From NCBI GenBank assembly GCA_001749745.1, contig JWTM01000549.1, positions 62,001-126,000 of the forward strand: 64,000 bases of DNA, read 5' to 3'. A model generated the notes under the pieces. That model was not told the origin of the DNA. It saw nothing but the letters and a program-made list of their open reading frames with translations, and made no database searches. The translations under genes were made by a program, and so were the position numbers. Positions 1 through 7,293 of the stretch are shown piece after piece; positions within the stretch are counted from its first letter, which is position 1; every line of letters starts with the position of its first letter. Origin of the DNA: Candidatus Marispirochaeta associata. GTDB taxonomy: Bacteria > Spirochaetota > Spirochaetia > JC444 > Marispirochaetaceae.

Positions 1-1405
1 CCCCCTTCATGCTGTCGAAGAGAAAGTATTCCATCGCCTCTACTGAGACATCCTCTTCGAAACCGATCTCATAGAGGTGTTCGTCGAAGCCCTGAAGGAT
101 GGCCAAGGCTTTCTGTCCCAGGCTCATCTCATCATCGATGAGCTCCGTCAGGTAGCCCTCGAAGCGGGCACGGCTGGCGGAATCGAGGGGGATCTCGAGG
201 TACTCCTGCAGCTCTTCACGCTCACGGGAACTGAAATCTCTGATCTGCAACCAGTCGTAGGGATCCGTGACGGAGATCGCCGCGATATGGGGATAAGAGT
301 AGGTGAAGGGAAAGACCGAGGAGTCGAAGACCGTCGGTTCGGCGCTCAAGGGAAGATAGGCCATTACCCGGTCGGGGATAGTTGAGAGGACGAATATATC
401 AGTGTCGAGCCGGGCGCGGTCATTGGGGAGAATAGGATTGCGCCAGGTCTCGAGGAGGCGGCGAGAGATGATCTCGTTCAAGGGATTCTGTCGCTCCATA
501 CCGAAACCGCGGACCGAGTCGAAATCCTCGAAATAGCCGTCGGCCAAGTAGGTCGGGTCCTGCGGGGACGATACGACCAGGACCGCATATTGTCGGCCCC
601 CCTGACCTTCTCCCTCGCCCTCTTCTTGTCCCTCTCCCCACTGGTCGGCGGGCAGCCCATAGAGCCCGGGTTGTCCGTTTTGACCCCGCTCTTCCGCCAG
701 ACGCGATCGCCCTTGAAGATTCCCGCCGGGAAAGCCTTCGGCTTCCTCGTCCAGCGGCCGATACTCCGGCTCCGGCGGCTCGAAGAGTTGATTGAAGACT
801 ACCGAATGCTCGACGAAGTCCGGCGGTACCAGAAGCACCGCCGCCAGGAGCAGCGGTACGACCACCGCCGCTAAAAGCAGATACTCCTTGACGCTCCCCC
901 GCTCCTCATTCGGTCGGCGGAGGGCGAACATGACCGTCAACAAATGGGAGAGCACCGCCGCTATGCCGAGGAAGAGCAGGAGTTGCGATATCCCCGGTCC
1001 GCTTGCGGGGAAGGAGGCTCCCCGGGTGAAGTTGATGAGCCGTACATAAATCGAACCGAGGTAGAGGAGTTCCGGCACTGCAGCCGCCCGCCAGCGGAAA
1101 CGGAAGAGAGCGTAGGTCGCGCCCCAGCTCCAGATGCCGGCGGCCAGATAGATTAATGTACCCCGGCCGAGGCCGGAGAGAAAGATGGTCAGGATGAGCT
1201 GCACGCCCGCGAAAACCAGCAGGGCCTCTCTGCCGCTCCGCTTCGGGGGAGAGAAGAAGAATGCCGACGCGGCCTGCAACGGGATCAGCAGAAAATAGAG
1301 GCCTAATCCGAAGAGGTCGTAGTCTATTATCACTCCGGTATGGAAATAGGGAATCGCCATGGCGGCGAGATATAGAAAGAGGCGTAGAAGGAACGCAATG
1401 GTCAT
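1..1405 (-). CDS. Transglutaminase-like membrane protein, cassette A (partial, C-terminus off-window)
   Basis: This frame is open on the minus strand from an ATG at 1405 to the window edge, about 468 codons with no stop. The start has a GGAGG site and lies 3 nt from the stop of the DUF58 gene, so it is the third gene of a MoxR-DUF58-transglutaminase operon. The first ~200 residues are hydrophobic with several membrane segments. A Gly/Glu/Gln-rich stretch follows near residue 250, then a soluble domain. The last visible residues (ALAILQGFDEHLYEIGF...) look like the lead-in to a transglutaminase core, but the catalytic Cys, His and Asp are beyond the edge. Family assignment therefore rests on context and architecture, not on active-site residues. 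In such cassettes the protein is usually a membrane-anchored extracytoplasmic transglutaminase-like enzyme or peptidase of unknown substrate. Confidence 0.75.
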   Translation of the reverse strand, partial: MTIAFLLRLFLYLAAMAIPYFHTGVIIDYDLFGLGLYFLLIPLQAASAFFFSPPKRSGREALLVFAGVQLILTIFLSGLGRGTLIYLAAGIWSWGATYALFRFRWRAAAVPELLYLGSIYVRLINFTRGASFPASGPGISQLLLFLGIAAVLSHLLTVMFALRRPNEERGSVKEYLLLAAVVVPLLLAAVLLVPPDFVEHSVVFNQLFEPPEPEYRPLDEEAEGFPGGNLQGRSRLAEERGQNGQPGLYGLPADQWGEGQEEGEGEGQGGRQYAVLVVSSPQDPTYLADGYFEDFDSVRGFGMERQNPLNEIISRRLLETWRNPILPNDRARLDTDIFVLSTIPDRVMAYLPLSAEPTVFDSSVFPFTYSYPHIAAISVTDPYDWLQIRDFSSREREELQEYLEIPLDSASRARFEGYLTELIDDEMSLGQKALAILQGFDEHLYEIGFEEDVSVEAMEYFLFDSMKG

Positions 1406-1407
1406 GC

Positions 1408-2724
1408 TTACCTCCGGATAAGTTGTGGGTTGAGTACGGCTTCCCGACTGATGCCCGGAAGGCGCCGGCTAAGAGTCTCTTTCTCCCGAACCCTCCCGAA
1501 GAGAAGCGCCGGGGCGGGGAAGTCTTCCCCCTGATAAGCGGGGTAGAGAGACCAGTCGACGGCGGACGACAACTTCTCAATCTGCTTCAGCTCCTCACTC
1601 TTCCCCAAGCGGCTCAGGTAGAGGAGCAGGTCGAGTTTTGGATAGGCGGTCCGCACCGCATCGATCCCCCTGTCGGCGGCGGTGGCAAAGAGGTAGACCT
1701 CGCCTTCCGCCGGTAGATCAGGCAGTTCCGACGGCTGCCGAGTGAACCAGGTATTGCCCAGGTCGGCGGCAAAGAGCTCCAGGTCGTCCTCGCTCTCCAG
1801 GAGCCGGGAATCGTTATTGAGATAGACCTGAAAGAGGAAGTCGGGATGCTCCTCCCGTACCTTGAGGATGAAGCTGATGATCCAGGCTTTCTGATACTCC
1901 GCCAAACTTAAGAGTCCCGGTGAAAGACGAGTCGCCTCCCCATGGAAACGGGCATAGATGGTAACGGTGGTCGTCTCTTCCTGGGCGATGGGGGATATGC
2001 GGGTGAAGAGCTTGTCTCCCCGGCCCGAGGCCTTCCAGTTGATATCCCGGAAACGATCTCCGGGGATGTACTCGCGCATATAGTAGCGTTCGACCTCGCT
2101 CTCCTGCATGCGGTTCTTCTCCTCGGCGCCCCGTTCGGCGATACGATACTCGACCGGGCGTCCGATCACCCCCGGCTGCACCGGGATATGGCGAGTCTGG
2201 CTCAGCCCGCAACGAGCGCGGCTCAGGCCGAAGATATCCTCCACACAGAGGACAAGCTCCGCATGAAATCGGCCGCAATGGGGGAGTCCCAACATCAGCT
2301 CAATTCGTTCGGTGCGGCCGGGGGCAAAGCGTCCGCTGCGACGGTAGCGGCCGAGGTAGGTGTCGCCGGTTCGAAGAGCTCCGCTGACAGTGTAGCGTAC
2401 GCGGAAGAACGGCAGGAGCTTGATTCCGCGTATCTCGAGAGAGTGGGGGGCCGGTTCCTTGCCAGCGAAGACCAGATGCTTCGTGTTCCAGGCGATATGA
2501 TCATCGCTGATCCGGCCGGCCTGAAGGCGGGCGAGGATTCCCAACAGGATTAACAGCCCCAGCCCGCTAACCGAGAGGAGGTAGGCGTAGGGATTTGCGG
2601 TAGCGAAGCCATTTCCCAGGAGCCAAAAGAGGCCGATGAGAAGCGGCGCTCCCAGGATGCTGAAGGGGAAGAAATAGGCGCTCCGCTCATAAACACGGTG
2701 CATGGTCGAAATCACCGGACTCAA
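1408..2724 (-). CDS. DUF58 domain protein, cassette A
   Basis: A 438-residue protein with two N-terminal membrane segments (about residues 17-62), a beta-rich middle, and the DUF58 hallmark around residues 215-240 (YIPGDRFRDINWKASGRGDK), followed by a degenerate von Willebrand-A-like half. DUF58 proteins occur almost always beside MoxR ATPases and are thought to be remodelling targets or partners; their biochemical role is unsettled. The start taken here is a TTG overlapping the MoxR stop (TTGA) with GGAGG very close upstream. A GTG at 2715 would have more normal spacing from the same site. The stop is 3 nt before the transglutaminase-like start, so the three genes are surely one transcript. 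Confidence 0.88.
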   Translation of the reverse strand: MSPVISTMHRVYERSAYFFPFSILGAPLLIGLFWLLGNGFATANPYAYLLSVSGLGLLILLGILARLQAGRISDDHIAWNTKHLVFAGKEPAPHSLEIRGIKLLPFFRVRYTVSGALRTGDTYLGRYRRSGRFAPGRTERIELMLGLPHCGRFHAELVLCVEDIFGLSRARCGLSQTRHIPVQPGVIGRPVEYRIAERGAEEKNRMQESEVERYYMREYIPGDRFRDINWKASGRGDKLFTRISPIAQEETTTVTIYARFHGEATRLSPGLLSLAEYQKAWIISFILKVREEHPDFLFQVYLNNDSRLLESEDDLELFAADLGNTWFTRQPSELPDLPAEGEVYLFATAADRGIDAVRTAYPKLDLLLYLSRLGKSEELKQIEKLSSAVDWSLYPAYQGEDFPAPALLFGRVREKETLSRRLPGISREAVLNPQLIRR

Positions 2725-3731
2725 GACCTCCGGCGAGGATCAACTGAAACGCTTTGCAGCACTTCCGTCAGTACCGACTCCTTGGGACGCTCCGGATCGT
2801 GCAGGGTCAGACGATGGGCGACCGCGGAGACGAAGATCTCTTTGATCGTGTCGAGCCCTACATAATCCAGGCCTCGGATAAGGGAGAGAGAACGGGCGAG
2901 CCGAGAGAGTTTGACGCCGGTTCTTGGGGAAGCCGGAATCGATACCTCCGGATGAGTCCGGGTCGCCCGAACCAAGGCGACGATATAATCGATCACATCG
3001 TCATGGATGCTGATCCGGTCTACCATCGCCTGCCACTTGAGCAGGGTGGTCGACGGGATTACCGGCTTGAAACTCTTCCAGCCGTCGGTTCTGCCGTGCT
3101 GACGGACGATCGCCGCCTCATCATCTTCATTCGGAAAACCGAGGGAGAGCTGGATCATAAAACGGTCGAGCTGTGGAGCGGGGAGCGGAAAGAGGTGCGC
3201 CCCTTTGAGGTTCATAGTGGCGATGATGAAAAAGGGCGCCGGCAACGGATAAGTGCGCCCTTCGATCGACACCATCTGCTCCTCCATGGCTTGGAAGAAT
3301 GAGCCCTGAGTTTTTGGGGTCAAGAGGTTAATCTCGTCGCAGAGCACGAAATGGGCGAAGATAGGGCCCTTATTGAAGACCACATCGTTCGACGGGCCGG
3401 CGAGACGGGTGTAGCCGATAATATCCTGGGGTAGAAGATCCACCGTCGACTGGATGCGGGAGAAGGGATCCATGGCGATCTCCTCCTCGGCAATGGTCTC
3501 GTCTTCCCAAATTATGGATCCCGCCAAGGCTCTGGCCAAGGAGGTTTTGCCGACGCCGTGAGAGTCGGCCAGGATGACATGTCCCCCGGCTACTTTTGAG
3601 GCAAGCAGGTACTCCAGCTTCAGCCGGTCCATATAGATTACCGACTGGATGTTCTCGAACAGGGTATTTATTGCTTCGGGAACGGCCTCTACCGGTTCAA
3701 CCAGGGCTGCGCTCTCTACTGTATTACTCAT
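2721..3731 (-). CDS. MoxR-family AAA+ ATPase, cassette A
   Basis: A 336-residue AAA+ protein. The P-loop reads ADSHGVGKTSLA (about residues 55-66), with His where most MoxR proteins have Pro. Walker B is FVLCDEINLLTP, and sensor 1 (IIATMN) and the arginine-rich lid are visible. MoxR ATPases are chaperone-like motors that activate or assemble partner proteins, usually encoded next door. Here the partners would be the DUF58 and transglutaminase-like proteins downstream. It is the first gene of cassette A and is clearly divergent from the MoxR of cassette B, so it is not a recent duplicate. No strong ribosome site precedes the ATG. The promoter must lie in the ~95 nt between the start and the left end of the insertion sequence, or inside that element. 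Confidence 0.9.
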   Translation of the reverse strand: MSNTVESAALVEPVEAVPEAINTLFENIQSVIYMDRLKLEYLLASKVAGGHVILADSHGVGKTSLARALAGSIIWEDETIAEEEIAMDPFSRIQSTVDLLPQDIIGYTRLAGPSNDVVFNKGPIFAHFVLCDEINLLTPKTQGSFFQAMEEQMVSIEGRTYPLPAPFFIIATMNLKGAHLFPLPAPQLDRFMIQLSLGFPNEDDEAAIVRQHGRTDGWKSFKPVIPSTTLLKWQAMVDRISIHDDVIDYIVALVRATRTHPEVSIPASPRTGVKLSRLARSLSLIRGLDYVGLDTIKEIFVSAVAHRLTLHDPERPKESVLTEVLQSVSVDPRRRS

Positions 3732-3826
3732 ATGACCATCCGTTTCCGGGAGTTCCCCGGTTGAATTTGGCTCCTTCCGTTCGTTTGTTGTTTAATAGTA
3801 CAAAGGCTACTAAGAAAAAGAAAGAT

Positions 3827-5065
3827 TAGTGTGCCTTTTCCTGTGTATTAGCTGAAGCAAACTCAAGGCTACGCCTCTATTTAGGATATAAACCATCCAC
3901 TCAATGAGGAGTATGCTTATGAAGATCCCCCCATTTTGTCCTAATCATGACTGTGATTTCCATCAAGATGTACCGAAATCCAGTGTGTGGTATGTACGCT
4001 ACGGCCATTACACCACCAAGGTGGATGGACAGGTCCAACGCTATCGCTGTAAACAGTGTGGTTGCCACTTCTCATCCCAGACCTTCAGCCTTGATTATGG
4101 GGTCAATCGCCATATTCCCTACCGTCAACTGTTCGAGCTCTTGATCACCTCCTCGGGTATTCGCGATATGGGGCGGATTCTCAAAGCATCTCCCCATTGC
4201 ATCACCAATCGTCTCTCCCGCCTGGCCCGTCAGTGCCTGGCTGTCCATGCCGACCTCTTAGGAGAACTCTCGCTCGATGAAGCCCTGGTGGCCGACGGTT
4301 TCGAGAGCTTCGCCGTCTCTCAGTATTTCCCGAACAATATTCAGCTCTTGGCGGGGAAGCTTTCCCAATACTGGATCTACTCTGATTATGCTCATCTGCG
4401 ACGCAAAGGAAGAATGACGCCCTACCAAAAACACCGTAACCAGTTGCTGCAATCCAAGTTTACTCACGGTAGGGTAACGGTTTATGAATCATTTGAGGAG
4501 CTAGTGCGCCTCAGCTTGATTCTGAAAGAACGCTCAGATAGGGAAGTGATCGATCTCTACACCGACAGGCATCAGAGCTATCTCAATGTGATGAGGAATA
4601 TGAATGCAGGAGTTCGGCGCAAAGTGCATCATATTTGCTGCAGTTCAACAGCTCCCCGGATAACCAGTAATATGCTCTTTAGCGTGAATTATCTTGACCG
4701 GGAAATCCGCAAGGACCTTGCCGAACATACCCGGGAGACGGTGCAGTTCGGTCGAAATGTCTCAAATCAAATGGAGCGTTTGGCGATCTACCGCACTTAT
4801 CATAACTATTGTAAGCCCTTCAGAATTGGCGGCGGAGAGAAAGAGCGGTATTGCCATGCGGAGATGGCGGGGCTCACACGCAGCTCTATTCAGCGAGAGT
4901 TGAAGACACTCTTCACCCAGCGCCGATTCTTGAGCAGAATCAAAGGGATACTGATCCGTGATCTTGATGTGTGGCTGAGAGGTGTAACTACTCCCTTGAA
5001 ACGCTATGCGGAGGATCTTCCGGCCTATGCCTGGGCCTGAGATTTCAACATGATAGGGAACACTA
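3827..5065 (+). mobile_element. Insertion sequence with one transposase gene, between two divergent cassettes
   Basis: The element is about 1.24 kb, defined by an imperfect terminal inverted repeat. TAGTGTGCCTTTTCCTGT at 3827-3844 matches the reverse complement of 5048-5065 (TAGTGTTCCCTATCATGT) at 14 of 18 positions. It carries a single intact transposase gene. No convincing target-site duplication is seen flanking these ends, so the exact boundaries are tentative. It sits in the spacer between two operons that point away from each other, where it could separate or supply promoters. Confidence 0.6.
3919..5040 (+). CDS. Transposase, IS1/IS1595-like with N-terminal zinc ribbon
   Basis: A 373-residue protein beginning with a zinc ribbon (CPNHDCDFH, then YRCKQCGCHFS). 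A helix-turn-helix-like stretch follows (GRILKASPHCITNRLSRL), then a DDE-type catalytic region with candidate acidic residues in VADGFESF and YTDRHQSY. The segment with TRETVQFGRN and YHNYCKPF resembles the C-terminal half of IS1-type transposases. Three ATGs lie close together at 3904, 3913 and 3919. The last is preferred because GAGGAG lies 7 nt upstream. The frame is uninterrupted, so the element may be active. Assignment to the exact IS family is uncertain; transposase identity is fairly secure. Confidence 0.75.
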   Translation: MKIPPFCPNHDCDFHQDVPKSSVWYVRYGHYTTKVDGQVQRYRCKQCGCHFSSQTFSLDYGVNRHIPYRQLFELLITSSGIRDMGRILKASPHCITNRLSRLARQCLAVHADLLGELSLDEALVADGFESFAVSQYFPNNIQLLAGKLSQYWIYSDYAHLRRKGRMTPYQKHRNQLLQSKFTHGRVTVYESFEELVRLSLILKERSDREVIDLYTDRHQSYLNVMRNMNAGVRRKVHHICCSSTAPRITSNMLFSVNYLDREIRKDLAEHTRETVQFGRNVSNQMERLAIYRTYHNYCKPFRIGGGEKERYCHAEMAGLTRSSIQRELKTLFTQRRFLSRIKGILIRDLDVWLRGVTTPLKRYAEDLPAYAWA

Positions 5066-5124
5066 CTTTTAGGTTGCCATCGAGGATAGCTTTCACTACC
5101 CTCTAAATGGAGGATACTGCGTAC

Positions 5125-6087
5125 ATGAACAAGCTAGCATCCCAGGCCTCCCGGCTCGCGGATAGAATACGAGGTTCCGTAGCGACAGTGTTTGTCGGGA
5201 AAGAGACGGCTGTCCGTACCCTTCTGATAGGATTCTTTGCCGGTCTACATACCCTTATCGAGGATATACCCGGGGTCGGTAAGACGACCCTGGCTCGAAG
5301 TCTGGCCAAGAGCTCGGGACTCGACTTCGGTCGAATTCAATTTACCCCTGATCTGCTCCCGGGCGATATTCTCGGTATGACCATCTGGAGTCAGGAGAGT
5401 CGGGATTTCCGGTTCAAGGCCGGGGCGATTATGCATCAGTTTATCCTGGCCGACGAGATTAACCGGGCCAGCCCGCGCACGCAGACAGCCCTCTTAGAAG
5501 CGATGCAGGAGCGATCGGTTACCGTGGACGGTCATACTCACCAACTGCCGGATCCGTTCTTTGTCCTGGCCACCCAGAATCCGGTCTCATTCTCAGGCAC
5601 TTTTCATCTTCCCGAAGCTGAAGCCGATCGCTTCGGTCTCTCCTTCTCTCTGGGCTATCCGGAGGACGGGGATGAACAGCAAATTCTAACCCGTTTCCGG
5701 GCCGAGGATCCGGAGGAGAGCCTCGCTGCCGTGGCTAACCCGGAGGACATTGTCCGCTTGAGGCGCATCGTGCGCCAGGTGCATGTGGATCCGAAGATCG
5801 TCGATTATGTGGTGCGCATCTCCCGCTCGAGCCGCACGAATGAGTATCTTCGCCTCGGGATGAGTCCCCGGGCGGCTCAGCATCTGTTGACCGCAAGTCA
5901 GTCGGAAGCTCTTCTTTCGGGACGGGAGTTTGTCATTCCCGAGGATGTTCGTCGAACCGCTCCGCACGTCCTTCGTCATCGACTCTATCTTACCGCCCGG
6001 GCCAAGACCGAAAAACTGACGGCCGATGTGTTGATTCAGCGGCTTCTCGAAGCTGTGCCTGCACCCTCGGGAATGAGCGGGGGATAA
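5125..6087 (+). CDS. MoxR-family AAA+ ATPase, cassette B
   Basis: A ~320-residue canonical MoxR protein. The P-loop is IEDIPGVGKTTLA (about residues 45-57), Walker B is FILADEINRA, and the QTALLEAMQE helix and sensor-1 ATQNP follow. The ATG at 5125 has GGAGG 11 nt upstream. An ATG at 5107 adds six residues but has no ribosome site. It heads the plus-strand cassette and is followed after 12 nt by the DUF58 gene. By family, it should couple ATP hydrolysis to activation of the proteins encoded downstream. It is closer to the mainstream MoxR sequence than the cassette A copy. Confidence 0.92.
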   Translation: MNKLASQASRLADRIRGSVATVFVGKETAVRTLLIGFFAGLHTLIEDIPGVGKTTLARSLAKSSGLDFGRIQFTPDLLPGDILGMTIWSQESRDFRFKAGAIMHQFILADEINRASPRTQTALLEAMQERSVTVDGHTHQLPDPFFVLATQNPVSFSGTFHLPEAEADRFGLSFSLGYPEDGDEQQILTRFRAEDPEESLAAVANPEDIVRLRRIVRQVHVDPKIVDYVVRISRSSRTNEYLRLGMSPRAAQHLLTASQSEALLSGREFVIPEDVRRTAPHVLRHRLYLTARAKTEKLTADVLIQRLLEAVPAPSGMSGG

Positions 6088-6099
6088 CGGAGTGAGTGG

Positions 6100-7293
6100 G
6101 TGAGGATTGATCTCGGCCGGACGGGGCTGCTCCTGTTCGGGCTTGCGCTGCTCTATATTTCGGGAAGCTATCTCGGTTCTATCTTTCTTTTCGCCTACTA
6201 CGCGCTCCTTTTCTATACCATCTTCGATCTGTTGCAGGCGCTTCTCGCATTTTTCCGGCTCAAGATTTATCAGGAGTTTTCGACCAATCATCCGGTAAAG
6301 GGAGAAGAATTTGATTACGGTTTCATCCTGGCCAACGAGATGATGATCCCTACTCCTCTGGTACGGATCCGCTTTATGGAGCTCCGGCCGGGAGAGGCGC
6401 CGCTGTTAGCGCCGATCGAGAAGGTGATCGCTCCGGGGCGCAAGATCGGCGTTAACTCTCGCATCAGCTGCCCCTATCGCGGCGTCTATCGAGTCGGAGC
6501 GGAGTATCTGGAAGTAGGCGATCTCCTCGGAATTATGCAGTTAAGACGCAGGCTCCCGGGGCGCACCTTCTACGTCTTGCCCCGGATTCTTCAGCTTGAA
6601 CGGCTCTTCTTTAGCTCTCACCGGCTCTCCCTCTCTGCCAAGCAGTCGGAGCGGGGCTATGATGAGGATTTCGCCCTCTATCAAGGGGCTCGACCCTACC
6701 GAGAGGGACAGTCGGTCCGGCACTTCGACTGGAAACGCTTCCTCTCAAGCGGGATTCCGGTCCTCAAGGAGTACGGCACCACCTCGGAACCGGGCGTGAC
6801 GATCTTTTTAGATCTCCGACCCGTACCAGAGGGCCGGGTACTCCCGGCGGAGGTCGAGGATGCGGTGATGGAAGCGCTTTTATCGGTCATTGCCTTTTTT
6901 CAGCGCTACGAGATCCCGGTCGAACTGAAGGCGGCCGGAACTTCTCCGTGGCACCGTAAGATCGACAGCGAGGAGAGCTTTAAGAAACTCCATTTAGAAT
7001 CGGCGGAGACTATTTTCGATGGAACCCTGGCGCCTGATCGGCTCTTCGCGGCGGAGAGCGCTGCGCTGCAGGATGAAGGCCGAACAGTACTCTTTATCAC
7101 TCACCGGGAAGACGGCGGGGTACTCGAGCTGATCGAACGATACAGCGGCGACGGACTAGGCTTGGCGGCGCTGTTGATAAGCTCCGGATTGAGACGGGAT
7201 CGCCGCGCAGGACTCGAAGCCTATGTGCAAGAGCTGGCTTACCGGGGAGCGATGGTACGAGCGGTGAGTCTGCCTGAGGAGATCGGAGTATGA
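6100..7293 (+). CDS. DUF58 domain protein, cassette B
   Basis: A 397-residue protein with a GTG start and a purine-rich GGAGTGAG stretch just upstream. Two membrane segments fill residues 8-50. The DUF58 motif appears at about residues 200-225 (YREGQSVRHFDWKRFLSS), and a vWA-like C-terminal half follows. It overlaps the start of the transglutaminase gene by 4 nt (ATGA), which implies translational coupling. It probably works with the MoxR upstream at the membrane, but no substrate can be named. Confidence 0.9.
   Translation: MRIDLGRTGLLLFGLALLYISGSYLGSIFLFAYYALLFYTIFDLLQALLAFFRLKIYQEFSTNHPVKGEEFDYGFILANEMMIPTPLVRIRFMELRPGEAPLLAPIEKVIAPGRKIGVNSRISCPYRGVYRVGAEYLEVGDLLGIMQLRRRLPGRTFYVLPRILQLERLFFSSHRLSLSAKQSERGYDEDFALYQGARPYREGQSVRHFDWKRFLSSGIPVLKEYGTTSEPGVTIFLDLRPVPEGRVLPAEVEDAVMEALLSVIAFFQRYEIPVELKAAGTSPWHRKIDSEESFKKLHLESAETIFDGTLAPDRLFAAESAALQDEGRTVLFITHREDGGVLELIERYSGDGLGLAALLISSGLRRDRRAGLEAYVQELAYRGAMVRAVSLPEEIGV

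Noticed and set aside
3581..3616. Unusual P-loop (ADSHGVGKT) in the cassette A MoxR as a sign of a dead ATPase
   Set aside because: Asp at the first Gly position is common in MoxR proteins (IEDIPGVGKT in cassette B), and the GKT is intact, so ATP binding is expected.
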